From NCBI GenBank assembly GCA_038501785.1, contig JBAMJR010000040.1, forward strand, positions 7,122,001-7,186,000: a DNA stretch of 64,000 nucleotides, read 5' to 3'. Source of the stretch: Myoxocephalus aenaeus (Eukaryota > Chordata > Actinopteri > Perciformes > Cottidae). Position 1 is the first letter of the stretch; every line of letters begins with the position of its first letter. Below the pieces are notes generated by a model. The model saw only the letters and a list, made by a program, of their open reading frames with translations, was not told the DNA's origin and ran no database searches. The position numbers and the translations under genes are program-made. Of the stretch, positions 1 through 10,720 are shown piece after piece.

Positions 1-174
1 AGCTTTTAATTTGCGATAAGAGGGAGCATATTTGGCCTGTTTTCTTATGTAACATGAAACTCTGCTTCCACAAGCCGGCGTGCGGAGTTCTGGTGATGAA
101 GGGAAGCTTTGCACTGTATTCCTGCAGTATGTTACAACCCAAGTAGCCAATAAGTCACTCTTAAACAGCACCGA

Positions 175-211
<37 letters not shown>

Positions 212-960
212 GGCCAGCATACACACAAACACATACATACTCACTCCCTCCACTCCGCATTTCTCTCTATGGCATTTCCCCCTCCTGGTTCTGAGTATCA
301 GCATGCAGAGAAAAATCCATTACTAATCCCCTGCTGCTCAGCTCTGGAACTGCCTGACTGCCCCATGGTAGTTATAGGTCACACACACATAGACACACAC
401 AAACAGGCATTTCAATGCACACACATCCACACGCACACATCCACGCACATCTACATGCATGACACTGTGCTTCCTGTAGGTCATGGATTCTCTCTCTCTC
501 TCCCTGTGTGACAGAGAAATGCCAGTCTTTATCGCGCCCTGCAGTTTAACCCCTTCTAATCCCTTCAGAGTGGCGGAGCTTTACGGTCAATTCACACTCT
601 TTCATGCTTTTTATTCTCTCTTTCTGTCGCCTCAAGAGTAATCCCCACAGCAGCTGTGGAAAAACATCAGACGTGTGGAATAGACACATCGTACACAGCG
701 ACGATGACACGGCTACAACGAACACACGCGAGAAGAGCGCACTGATGCACAATGGCAGTCGCCAAGCAGGAATGAATGTGAAACAACAGCGTATTGTCCC
801 GTACGGAGCGTATGTACGGAATCTAAAATCAGTCAAAAGTTGACGTTTGGTTTCACTCGGGACACGGACCCTGGTCTCCTGGGTGAAAGTAATGTGTTTT
901 TTCACTTGACTTCCTACTACTTTCCTCCAACAGCGTTTTTGTGAAATAAAGCTTCAACAA
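1..960. other. Noncoding stretch without recognisable gene
   Basis: No coding region, RNA gene or transposon boundary is recognised here. It holds a (TC)n microsatellite, CA-rich degenerate patches around 378-455 and a short CT run near 490-506. Open frames in it encode only repeat-derived dipeptides. Confidence 0.6.
178..208. repeat. (TC)n microsatellite
   Basis: About 15 uninterrupted TC units. Any open frame through it reads as Ser-Leu repeats and is not a gene. Confidence 0.95.
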
Positions 961-1022
961 ATGTACCATGGACGTTCACCTAAGGCTACAATATATAGTT
1001 TTTTCCAGTGCTGAAACAAATG

Positions 1023-1162
1023 CTCTTCCACTGCATAGTGCAGCCCGGCTCGGCTCAACTCGAGACGCTCTATTTTGGTTAGCCATGAGCAAAAGATGTG
1101 GATAGTACCTGGTACCTGGAATTTGTTTTGGTAGTATTTTAGTCGAGGTTCCAAGCTAGTAC
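1023..1162. repeat. Dispersed teleost repeat fragment (MITE-like)
   Basis: The segment opens with CTTCCACTGCATAGTGCAG and a degenerate CGGCTCGGCTCAACTCGAG run, then has GTACCTGGTACCTGG and ends near TCGAGGTTCCAAGC. I recognise this combination (a 'CACTGCATAGTACC' edge plus CTCGGCTCGACTCG) from a repeat common in teleost genomes that is usually regarded as non-autonomous. The copy is short and diverged. No target duplication was found, so the class is uncertain. Confidence 0.5.
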
Positions 1163-2317
1163 ATATACAATAAGAGTCACACAGATGTATGAAAGAAAAA
1201 GGGAAGCCCGCAAAAACGACAACGAGAACTACGCAACACAACTGATCAAATACAGACGTTCCTCCTATTGAGTCCTAATTAGACTAAATGATGTATCCAT
1301 TATTAAGAAAAATCTCAAATATAGAAAACTAATAGTTGCAGGAATATCTTATTGGTTAATTGTTTTGTATTTCAAAGAGACAAGAACCTCAGGCTGACTG
1401 GACCCTCTACATCTACTTCTCCATATGAGGACTCAACCATTTCTGAACTCAAGGTATCATGTCAAAAGCACACACAGGCTCAGGTATGCATGAAGTGAGT
1501 TCATAATAAAGCTCCGCAGAAGAAGGAACATGGAGTTGAATTCCTCAAGGAGCACACAGGGAAGCCAGTCAACTACATCGGCACACAGTGGGAAAATGAA
1601 ATGTTGTGTTCAACAGCCACATAAACTGTTCAGTTTCCTCGGTTTCGCAAGAGGAAAGAATTTGAAACCGTGCGTGGAGAGGCGAGGCATGAAACACACA
1701 TGCAAGCGCACACACACACACACATACATAAATGCGAGAAAACAAATCCCATAGATACACACAAAAGCACGCCGACTCAAACACACATAATATTTCACAC
1801 AACCAATTTCACAAAACCACACACATAAACACTCAACCCTCCCCTCCCCTCCCCATTCCCACCGCCACCGCATACACACAGGCACAAGCTGCCACAAATA
1901 CACACACACACACACAAACGCAGAACGAAGAAGTGTATGTATGCAGCGAATGGCTCCGTTTCTCTCATTAGGGAGAAGGAGCTGCCTGCAGCAAAGCCTC
2001 CTCTAGTCAGTCTGCTGAGATCTCTAAAACCAACAGCACTAGTCAGACAGAGGGGGGAGGGGGTGCATCTACGCTGAAAGATCAGATAACGGTACTGAAT
2101 GGAGGAGAAAGTGGAATCACATGGAATTAAACAAAAAAAAAGGATGGTAAGAACAGGGTAGATGCAGAGTGTTTTCAAATGTACTGATTTGACTTGACGC
2201 CTGGTGCACACGCCGGACACGCAGAACGGCCAATAGTAGCTGAGATACAGTGTTTTTTCAAGCATGTCGATGGTGGGAAATGGCTGGTTTGGTATTTAGT
2301 TAAAGTGTTGGCACCGA
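1163..2317. other. Noncoding stretch, CA-rich in its middle
   Basis: Contains degenerate CA-rich sequence (about 1700-1920) with no long pure run. No splice-bounded open frame or known repeat was recognised in the remainder. Confidence 0.5.
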
Positions 2318-2490
2318 AGAAGAGAGATCAAAGTCAATAGGATTCCCCGTCTGGTGACCATGAATGTCCGAACAAAATTCCATGACAATCCATCCAGAAG
2401 TTGCTGGCGATATTTCAGTCTGGACCAAAAGTGGTGTATTGACCGACCAGCATCACCATCCATAAAGCTAAATGCTAACGTGGCTAAAGA
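2318..2490 (-). repeat. Dispersed repeat family A, copy 1
   Basis: Contains the family core on the complementary strand: CAATCCATCCAGAAGTTGC followed by ATATTTCAGTCTGGACCAAA, preceded by a 'gaccatgaatgtccgaac' module. Related segments occur at 19.8, 33.2, 51.2, 61.6-61.96 and 62.4-62.97 kb. I know this as a very common percomorph repeat but cannot name it. Strand is relative to the orientation of the 62.4-kb copy. Confidence 0.7.
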
Positions 2491-3235
2491 AAGGCGACCG
2501 GTATCCGATCGAAACCCAAAGTGAGACGGGTCTAGATGAAAACACCCACGGGACAAAGACAAATCTGAGATAATGCATACATTATCTTGAGACCGGATTT
2601 GAGTACTACAGCGCTGCCAAAGGCCCAAAAACATTGAGGAAGTGAACTCCATACACAGGATACATATTGCTTGTGTTTACGAGTCAGATGTGAGTAATTG
2701 CAGCTTACTTTATTTGGTGTGAAACCCGGATCACTCTAGAGGACAGTACTGAATACTTGTGGGCTTAGATACTGTCAAAAAAAATGGACCAACATACATC
2801 ACAGGGTGCATTGCCCTTAATTGTAGAAAATCTGACCAATGTCAGCTGCACCGGTAAGTCTGGTCTGGATGAATGGAAGAGTGAGGGGGAAAACAACAGC
2901 AGCTATTTCACGGTGAAAAACTAACCTTAAATAACTTTTTAATATTGTCTATAGGGTCAAATTTAAACACACCAATTTAACTTTTTTGTCAAGGCCTTGT
3001 GAATATCCAGGAGGATGAGGAGAAAGCGAAGCAGAGAGAATAAAGAGCCGGGCAGAGGATAGCACAAAATAATGGCACACAGTACCTAAGCTGCGGAGAA
3101 AGAGAGGAATAGAGATAGTCATAAGAACAGGAAAATAATAGACAGCCCCATTAGGCATGAGGTTATTGAGTAAATTTATCTCACAAGACAAAAGCTTCTC
3201 CTGTGGCTGTGTCACTGCTGCCGCCACAAACACTT
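2491..3235. other. Noncoding stretch
   Basis: Mixed-composition sequence. No repeat family or coding signal recognised. Confidence 0.5.
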
Positions 3236-3334
3236 TCAAACACTTTCTCTCCAATTTCGGTCCCCCGTGTGTCTGTTTAAAGACTGAAATCCCCGCCTGC
3301 ATTGCCTTAAAATGGTTTGCCATGCATCATCAGT
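3236..3334 (-). CDS. Weak candidate last exon of the minus-strand gene model
   Basis: On the minus strand a CTACCTTCACAG acceptor (AG at 3336-3335) is followed by 32 open codons that start TDDAWQTILRQ and end NWRESV before a TGA. The exon starts in phase 0, matching the phase-0 end of the candidate exon at 7667-7770. No domain is recognised, the exon is short, and phase agreement has a one-in-three chance of being accidental. It may simply be noise. Confidence 0.15.
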   Translation of the reverse strand, partial: TDDAWQTILRQCRRGFQSLNRHTGDRNWRESV

Positions 3335-3869
3335 CTGTGAAGGTAGCGGCACGCGGGGCAATTTCAACGGCCGAGGAGATGCCCGAGCCCTCGCGGTGTT
3401 TAAAGCGGATTTCAACATGCTTTTGACCCCCGCGGCTCTCTATGTTGTGGGGAAGTGGAAGCATTTACTATCAGCGCTACGCCGTTTCTGTGTCTTATCA
3501 GCCACATCCTTCTTCAAGACAGAGCGCGGGGGGACGGCAAGCTGGCACAACGAAGGCGAAGGGGAGAACCTCGCTCTGGGAGGCTGAAAACTGAAGCCGA
3601 GGAAGTTCCATTTCTCAACTCCGGCAAGACTTTCATACATCACAGCAAAAGCCGCTACCTTCAGGCTGGAGTCAGAGACACCTGTACGCTGTGCTTCTGC
3701 TCACTCCTATGCTTTAGAGTAAGATCAGTGTCCTCTCGAGATGTTGGACCTCTCTGCACCGGAAGCCCCGATGCAGTTTTGGGGCAATGTAGTCAAAGGA
3801 AAATGTTGAAGCGCTTGAGTAAACTGTGTAACAGGAAGTAACAAACGAAAAACTTAAAATCTTAAACTG

Positions 3870-4055
3870 CACTGCAACTTTTATTCAATTTAAATTTGTA
3901 TTTTGCTTTTTGACTGTTTTAATGTTTTCTTAACTGTTTTTTAATCCTGTTTTCTCTGCATTATATTTTGATGCTTTTAATGCTTTTATGTGAAGCACTT
4001 TGAATCGCCTTGTTGTTGAAATGTGCTATACAAATAAACTTGCCTTGCCTTGCTG
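3870..4055 (+). mobile_element. 3' end of a LINE or SINE, tail (TTGCC)n
   Basis: An AT-rich 3'-UTR-like run with repeated 'tttaatgctttta' is followed by GTGAAGCACTTTGAATCGCC, a 'gtgctatacaaataaac' block and a short TTGCC tail (CTTGCCTTGCCTTGC). This arrangement is the typical 3' terminus of abundant teleost non-LTR retrotransposons and SINEs that share their tails. Only the 3' end is present, as expected from 5'-truncated insertion. Immediately downstream, 4056-4088 resembles the 'gtgtccttgagcaa' body of a tRNA SINE, a second fragment. The exact family is not determined. Confidence 0.6.
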
Positions 4056-4086
4056 AGGTGTCCTTGAGCAAAATGCTGCACCTGGA

Positions 4087-4088
<2 letters not shown>

Positions 4089-4123
<35 letters not shown>
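4089..4123. repeat. (CA)n microsatellite
   Basis: About 17 uninterrupted CA units, 83 bp from a (GT)n array of opposite sense. Confidence 0.95.
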
Positions 4124-4126
<3 letters not shown>

Positions 4127-4203
4127 GAGAGAGACAAAACCTTACAGCCAGTCCTTCACACAGGTTTGTGTTTGACGAAGCACTCAACCAAATGAGATGA
4201 GCC

Positions 4204-4206
<3 letters not shown>

Positions 4207-4270
<64 letters not shown>
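4207..4270. repeat. (GT)n microsatellite
   Basis: About 32 uninterrupted GT units. With the CA array at 4089-4123 it forms a potential inverted-repeat stem. Confidence 0.95.
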
Positions 4271-4271
<1 letters not shown>

Positions 4272-5961
4272 GATCGGAGGAGTGTCATTGTATTCACTGA
4301 CTCAGCACTTCTGCGCCACCTGTCATTCCACCGCAGAGGGACGAGTGGAACCAGGATCCCTCTGAAAATGTTTGAAAGACGAGATCGATGGCACTCTCTG
4401 TTTTCTTTGAATTTTCCCCCAGCTGGCAAATTGTTTCCGTTGGCATCGTGATGAAACACTAATCGTACAAATGCTTTTTTTGTTTTGTTTTGTTTTTGTT
4501 TTATTGGTTAAGGTGCGTCTCTTTTTCTCCTTCTTTTCTTTGGTTCAAATTGAGGGATGTACATATCGACTGGACTCCTGGAGAGCTTCGTTTGTCCACA
4601 CAGTTGAAAAAAGCCCTCGCTTGTCATTGCAGGGAAAGTGAAGTGACACTTTCAGGATCCTGAGAACAACTTATTCTTTGTACTGTAATTATTTAAAAAA
4701 TGTAATCAGCCCTTGAACAATAGTTCTTCTCACCAATGTTAAACAAAAACACATCATTTGAACACAAGATTAACTTTTTGCTAAATGTATCCGTCTAAAA
4801 GTGCCGTACAGTCCCGAGCCGCGATAACCCCACATGTACAAGGAAGAAACTCCACTGTGTAACACACCTGTGCCGCTGCTGCTGTTCATGTAGTGTTTCT
4901 TAACTCCCCCCCTGTTGCTTTCTCTTGTGTGTGTCTTTCTTTCTCTCCCTCTTGTCCCTCTCAACCGAGGCCAGAGCGACCGCATCGACACCTAGGTTTC
5001 AAGAGTTTGTCAAGATTCAATTACAAGGTGGTTTTGAAAGATTACCAAATACAATATGTTCATCTTCAGACAGAACGATGCATGGCTAACATTAGAGGAA
5101 AAACACCTTGCCTGAGAGTTTTTGAGAGATTCGTCATTGTATTTTTTGATGTTTTTTGATCCGGAGTTGCCTTTCTGTTGTTGCGATGCCAAAGTGGTTT
5201 CCCTCCCTGCCACCTGCTTGATTCCGTCTCTTTTTTCCCCGCTACACAAACACCACTGAGCAAAGGCTCCACATGGAGGGAAAAACCGGACTCTTAAGCG
5301 TGTTAGATCTTTGGCTTTCCTCGCTCCTTTGGTGTGCATTTGGTGCAAAGAAACAGACATCAGCGAGGTTGTTGAAAGGGAAGCATGCAGTGTGCCGTTT
5401 TGTGTAAATTCAGATATTTTTCTCCTCTCTGAGACTGGTAGTACTTAAACGGAGGCTTCAGCGCAGAGTGCTTCACATGGGCTCGCCTGGGGGAAGAAAT
5501 CCAGACGAACAAGACAGTGTGAACATATCACTCTTTTTCAAAATAGATTTGCTTTGGTATCATGATTGAATCTTTCCTGGTGCTGTAGGGACAAATTTGA
5601 GAGAAAAATTAAACACACAGGGTATGATGGCTAGTGGTCCTATCGCCTCATCCTTCCTTCTGTCCAACTTTTACATTTCCCTCCTCCTCCTTCCCTATGG
5701 TCTGGGGGAAAGTCGAACCACCAACACCACAGATAACAGGAGACAGATCTGCATCCGAAAGCCATGTACGGCAAAAACAAGAAGAAAGCTCTCCGACTCT
5801 GACCACGGCCCGGCACTAAATATATACAAGGAGGGGGCGGGGTAAGGGATGTCCGAGTGTGTGCATCCGCGCGTCAGAGAAATACGCGGACGTGCTGATC
5901 GGACTAATGTTGCACAAGCACAGGAAACGCCGACGAGTTCAGTGATGTGGGTTTGTTGGGC
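4271..5961. other. Noncoding stretch; possible promoter-like patch near 5.82 kb
   Basis: No gene recognised. On the minus strand a GC-box-like CCCCGCCCCCTCC precedes a TATATATTTA motif (about 5815-5845). It is followed by a short open frame starting MQICLLLSVVLVV that looks like a signal peptide but stops after 19 residues. There is no splice donor in a useful place, so it is not called as a gene. Confidence 0.4.
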
Positions 5962-5989
5962 TACACACGCACACACACACACACACACA
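5962..5989. repeat. (CA)n microsatellite, short
   Basis: Imperfect CA run of about 13 units with a CG interruption near its 5' edge. Confidence 0.9.
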
Positions 5990-6478
5990 GATTATTTTGC
6001 TGCCTCAACTGTTCAGACAGCACTGAACATAAGGCAGAAATTGGCCATTTGGGACAACAAACACAAGCTGTATGGTCTGCAGCAGCAGAAGAAGAAAACG
6101 GGTTGCTGGAATTCTTTTAATTGCTGACAAAACAACGGCAGAATTATCCTTGCTCCTTGCTCACACGTAGGCTAGGAAATAACTCCCCCGCCCGCCCACA
6201 AGCCGTTGGTCTCGCAGAGATGAAAGCGGCAATCAAACAAGCTCCTCGCAAGTCCTATTTTGAACTTGGGAAGCGGGTGTTTGCGATCAGGCGGCGTGCG
6301 AAAGTGGCAGCCACCTCGGCGTTGCGGTTGCCTGTCACATCTGTGCGGCGGCGGAGCGTCTTTTCCTCTTACTAGAGAAAACTGTTTCGATCTGCCTGCC
6401 CCGTTTGATCTGCCTTGGCCTTTCACTGTGGAGGCTGCATCAAAAAGGTGCCGGGAACTTAAAAGCGCCATCGCTTCA

Positions 6479-6485
6479 TCTCTCT

Positions 6486-6534
<49 letters not shown>
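6479..6534. repeat. (CT)n microsatellite
   Basis: CT array with one CAT interruption near its 5' side, then pure CT to the TTTCTTTT edge. Confidence 0.95.
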
Positions 6535-6539
<5 letters not shown>

Positions 6540-6916
6540 TGCTCTCATCATCTTTTGCTCAACCTCTTCCTCTGTCAGACAGAAATTGGGAGATGTAAAC
6601 ACTTTGTCCCAGCCTCGTTGAAAAAAGAAGTAGTAGCACACATTCTCATGTTGGAGAGAGCTGTAACGGTATGAGCTTTTCACATAATAACCACCTACTG
6701 TTATTCTTATTACTATCATCATTATTATTGTTGTTATTAAAGGTTAAAGGTTTGAAGACATGTTACATCAGCTGTGAGCTTTAACAATATTGTTCCATCC
6801 TTATTTACAATGAACAATTAACATTTACTGTAGGTGAGTGACAGCGCAGCCTGACTGCTACTGTCTGCACCGTTAAACTCACACACCCACTGATGTCTTT
6901 TCTTTTCAATACCGTA

Positions 6917-7330
6917 GCTCTGAGAAATGACATCAGGTTGTATGGAAGTCTACTTCTCACTTGATTTATTACCTCAGTATAAACATGGTAAACATGAGTT
7001 TATGTCTCAATCTCTAGTTTCAAGTCTTCTTCAACACAGCATGAAAATTATGGTCCATTTAGAGTCAAACAGACCATAAAGAGAATGCTTTAGGGCGGGC
7101 TTACTGTGATTGGCAGATCGCTGCCGTAATCAGAGCTACCAGAGTACACGGGGTCACTTCTTCGTAGTCGAAATATGGTAACTTCCGTTAACTGGTTGCA
7201 AAAAGCCATAATGGCGACGGACATAATCCAAGATGGCGACGGCCGAACCGCCAAACTCAGGACTTCACAACGGCTCTTCAGAAACCTACGGGTGACGTCA
7301 CAGAGACTACGTCCATATTGTATACCCGTG
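6917..7330 (+). repeat. Dispersed teleost repeat, near full length
   Basis: The run of modules 'atgacatcaggttgtatggaa', 'ttatgtctcaat', 'agagtcaaacagaccataaa', 'gggcgggcttactgtgattgg', 'aagatggcgac', 'acggctcttcagaaaccta' and GGTGACGTCACAGAGACTACGTCCAT matches, by memory, a repeat that ends '...cgtccattttttatacagtctatgg' in many percomorph genomes. It carries no coding sequence and is probably a non-autonomous DNA element. A diverged relative lies at 21926-22112. The class is inferred, not proven, because no clean terminal inverted repeats or target duplication were found here. Confidence 0.55.
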
Positions 7331-7666
7331 TATGTATGATAGCGGTCAATGTTAGGTATACCGTTACAACCACTGTGGGAGTCAATATAACAAAAGGAAA
7401 ATGACACAGCATATTAATGACAGTCACTCTAATATGCCTCTACTGGGGAGTTCCCACTTTCCAAATTGAAAATGATCATGACTGACATCGTGCCTTTTGG
7501 TTCTAATCGAGTCTGTAGAAATGTCTCACTAACAAACCTATACTGTTACATCCCTCTTCAGTCCAGCTCTCTGGTGTTTGATCTGCGTGCCGGTCTAAGC
7601 TAATTAGATAAACTGGTGTTGTGTGTGGGATTCAAACTGGTATTTTGCCATGTGATATCGGCTTAC

Positions 7667-7770
7667 GTGGCAGTCTACAGTCGTCTCGATAGGCGAGTGC
7701 GTGGCTCCGACACTGCTGGGCCGGTGCTTCAGCTCCCGCTGGGGCCGCCCATGCAGTATTTTAATGTCGC
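7667..7770 (-). CDS. Candidate internal coding exon (34 codons), unknown protein
   Basis: On the minus strand a TTTTTCATTCACAG acceptor (AG at 7772-7771) opens 104 nt with no stop. It ends at CAC|GTAAGC, a good donor (GT at 7666-7665). The exon is GC- and CpG-rich compared with its flanks. Its peptide begins DIKILHGRPQRELKH and ends ETTVDCH. It needs one base from the previous exon and ends in phase 0. The candidate start exon at 10284-10320 ends with exactly one extra base, so the two join in frame with a serine at the junction. I do not recognise the protein; it has no visible domain and is basic. The splice sites, phase and composition are seen directly. That it is transcribed is inference. 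Confidence 0.35.
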
Positions 7771-8860
7771 CTGTGAATGAAAAACTCACCCCCTCCTCGG
7801 CTAAATGCCATTTTCACTACATCCATGTTGGATGGACCCCTGTTGTGGGTGTTTCTCAAATGGAAATCAGTTAAAACGTCTTTCAATCTGGTTTGTTGGT
7901 CTTCCATTGCCAACTCTCCTCCTCGGTTTATCCATCACAGGCACTTGAGGTATGAAGCGGCTCGACGCAGACGGTACCGTAGCGCTCGTCTGTAAGCTCT
8001 CTGCTCGGCCGGGGTCTAAGCCACTGGCAAGACACCCAGCTGAACACCCACCCATCCACACACACTCCCTGTGGCGGTTGGTGTTTGTCGCCTAAACACC
8101 GCGGCTTTCCAGCAAGGTGAGGCGGTGAGTCCAAAGAGTTCATTCTCACTTATAACGAGGCTCACAATGCTCGATTCCGAGGAAGCTCCAGAAGGAAAAG
8201 ACTTGGCGCAACAGTCAACAAAGTCACCTCCATGAACCCAGAATGTTCACCTAAATACCCCCTCATAAAAAAGTAGGACTCTGCAGTAATTCATGCACCA
8301 ATCGATCCAAGAAAATCACATAAAATGCCAAAAGAATGGTTATGTTAAATATGTGATTAAACACTACAGAAACGGATGTCACGTGAGAACTTACTTTAAA
8401 TATGACTGAACCCTGGTTAAAACATAGAGAGCGTGAGGGAAAAGATAATCCTCTCAGAACAAATTAATAATAAAAGACTCCAAGAATAAACTAGGTAATT
8501 AGGTTACAGGCGGCTCAACGCACACGCAGCCCCGCTGTCGTCGGGAGTCCGATTCTGACTCATTTCAGGGCTAAAACCCCTTAAAAACGTGTTAAAAAAG
8601 AAAAACAGCACGTGTCAGCGGGTGCGACGGGAACAAATATGTTCCACAGTTGTCATTGTGTCACTTTAACTATGCACGCAGTCACTTCGGATGTCACGCC
8701 TCAGCCCCAAAGTGGAGGTGATGTTCAGGGTTTCAGCCTTATCAACGCTTCCCAGCACAGGCACATCATGACACACGCGCTTAAGAGAGAGGGGGAGGCA
8801 TCTTTATTCCCCCCCTCTATACATCTCCTCTAGCTCCCACATCATCTCTCTCTCTCTCAT
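7771..8860. other. Noncoding stretch (intron of the minus-strand model if real)
   Basis: No recognised repeat. CpG is moderately frequent around 7900-8110. Nothing else is supported. Confidence 0.45.
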
Positions 8861-8978
<118 letters not shown>

Positions 8979-9097
8979 CCTAGCGAGTTCAGAGAGAGGA
9001 GAGCGGTAAGAAGAGAGAGAAGGAGATGAGAGGAGATTCAGAAGATGCAAAAAGAAGACTCTCACATCTCTCCCTCTCTCTCTCACATGCACACGCT

Positions 9098-9125
<28 letters not shown>
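9098..9125. repeat. (CA)n microsatellite, short
   Basis: About 14 CA units. It is preceded by a CT-rich patch that repeats the flank of the larger array at 8861-8977. Confidence 0.9.
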
Positions 9126-9128
<3 letters not shown>

Positions 9129-9289
9129 GAGATTTTTTTTCTATGTGCTTTGGCAGCCAAACCGGTGGCTTGGCGCCCGTAGTCTCTCGAAATCAGCCCG
9201 TCTGCCTCACCTACGCATTTCAAGTCAAAAATTCATAAGGTGACACAAAACTGTCAGAGCATGTTGATGCGACTCCAAAATGACGAAGC

Positions 9290-9290
<1 letters not shown>

Positions 9291-9339
<49 letters not shown>
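9291..9339. repeat. (GT)n microsatellite
   Basis: About 24 GT units followed by a CACGCACG-type run, so the locus switches strand sense. Confidence 0.95.
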
Positions 9340-9340
<1 letters not shown>

Positions 9341-10283
9341 ATCCCTCACACACGCACGCACGCACGCACTCACACACACAGGTCAAACACTAAGCACTTA
9401 TAGATACATTTACATTTTGCAGCTGAACAAGAACAAATAGGCACAAGACTGCACACAGGTTGCAACTTGTACACACGCACGGACACGCACGGTCATGGCC
9501 GCATACATGCATTGATTAATGCAAGTGCACGCGCACAGCTAGCGCAAAGACTGTTTTCAAGTTCAAAATTGGGTCTGGAGCGCAGCTGGAACGCTGTTGA
9601 CGTCCGCACTGGGTTTAATCACATCTGTCAGCGAAGAATCATCGCAATAAACCACAGCGGCTGCAAACCATAAACTGGCGTCACTGGCGACAAAAACATT
9701 CCTATAACCCTCCTGCTGTGACATGCACGATATAGACGAGCCCATTAAAGCTCACGCATGCGGGAGATAATAAAAAATAAAAAAAACACCCCTGTGGAGC
9801 TCTTAGACACCCATTGCATCCGAAATCCGCAGTTCCTTGCCAGTGAAGTAGAGCAATCCTTCACCTTCAAACAACTTGGCCAATTCCAGGTAAACAACAA
9901 AAAAACAAAAAAAGGGGAGGGGGACGTTCAGTCATTTCGGAGCTGCATGGTGTTCATCCGCAACCTCCTCGTGCGTCTGGCTGCTTCTCCCAGGGTGCGC
10001 AAAACAAGCCATGCGATGTTTCCAAGCGCCCCAAAAAAAAAATCTACAGAAAGCCGGGTTTCTCCCGCAGCGCAGATTTGCTCATGTTAGTGACATGAGA
10101 GAGACATCGGAAGGTACAACGGCGGGCAAGGAGAGGGAAGGGAGGAGGAGGAGGAGGAGAGGAATGTCGCCAACATTTCGGATGTAGGAAAGAATACAAA
10201 AAAAGCTCCCAGATGACTGGAGAGATGATTAGCGACGACCACAACAACAACAGTCACCAAAACAAAAGTTTGCCTCTACTTAC
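9340..10283. other. Noncoding stretch with GGA run
   Basis: Contains a short (GGA)n run near 10141-10160. No coding exon is supported. If the minus-strand model is real this is the 5' part of its first intron. Confidence 0.4.
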
Positions 10284-10320
10284 TGATCAAACCGCGCTTC
10301 GAGTTCGTCCTCCTTGGCAT
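10284..10320 (-). CDS. Candidate first coding exon of a minus-strand gene, unknown product
   Basis: On the minus strand ACAAAACATGC gives an ATG (10320-10318) with A at -3. It is followed by 12 codons, MPRRTNSKRGLI, plus one base, then GTAAGT, a consensus splice donor (10283-10278). It lies at the edge of a CpG-rich, (GA)n- and CAG-containing block typical of a vertebrate promoter and 5' UTR. The basic MPRR start recalls the short first exons of some zinc-finger regulators, but the residues do not match any family I know. The frame remains open upstream of this ATG through a leucine-rich run encoded by the CAG repeat (10386-10422), which has no methionine before a TGA at about 10436. That upstream part is therefore read as 5' UTR. 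An alternative donor, GTGAGT, lies at 10374-10369. Confidence 0.35.
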
Positions 10321-10390
10321 GTTTTGTCTTTTTTTTAAGATGTCAGAGTTGCAGCAGAAGACATTTCCACTCACGGCGGGCTTGTCGGAC

Positions 10391-10422
10391 AGCAGCAGCA
10401 GCGACAGAAGCAGCAGCAGCAG
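10391..10422. repeat. Interrupted (CAG)n trinucleotide repeat
   Basis: Two CAG runs separated by CGACAGAAG. On the minus strand they read as CTG and could encode a leucine run, but no start codon precedes it in frame. Confidence 0.85.
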
Positions 10423-10518
10423 CGGTTTCGAGGCTCAGCTCTGCAGTTCCGTGCGCATAGGACAGCAGCGATCAGCATGAATGAGAGGAGAGCTGCGGTT
10501 AGACTCCGGCATCCCCTG

Positions 10519-10520
<2 letters not shown>

Positions 10521-10594
<74 letters not shown>
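10521..10594. repeat. (AG)n microsatellite
   Basis: About 37 perfect AG units. It sits within the CpG-rich block and possibly inside a minus-strand 5' UTR as (CT)n. Confidence 0.95.
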
Positions 10595-10596
<2 letters not shown>

Positions 10597-10720
10597 TAGT
10601 GACATGAGTGCGCCCCCTGGCTGCGGACGCGGGTAACGGCGGGTCGCCGGACGCACCGCTCCGTGGTGCGCATAGGCGGCAGCATCGGGCTCCTTGTGGT
10701 GTGTTTGAGGCTCACACGTG

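Larger units (their letters stand above)
10321..10720 (-). promoter_or_regulatory. Candidate CpG-rich promoter / 5' UTR block
   Basis: CpG dinucleotides cluster at 10610-10700 and 10360-10480, much denser than in surrounding sequence. A 74-bp (GA)n tract and a CAG-rich run sit between and beside them, an arrangement often seen in fish 5' UTRs. It lies directly upstream of the candidate minus-strand start codon at 10320. No TATA motif was seen. Assignment as a promoter is inference from composition and position. Confidence 0.35.

Noticed and set aside
80..511. Open frame of 143 codons over the first microsatellite
   Set aside because: Most of it is translated CT and CA simple sequence (Ser-Leu and His-Thr runs). 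No splice or domain support.
5695..5988. Signal-peptide-like minus-strand frame (MQICLLLSVVLVV)
   Set aside because: It stops after 19 residues without a donor, and the frame upstream is repeat-derived.
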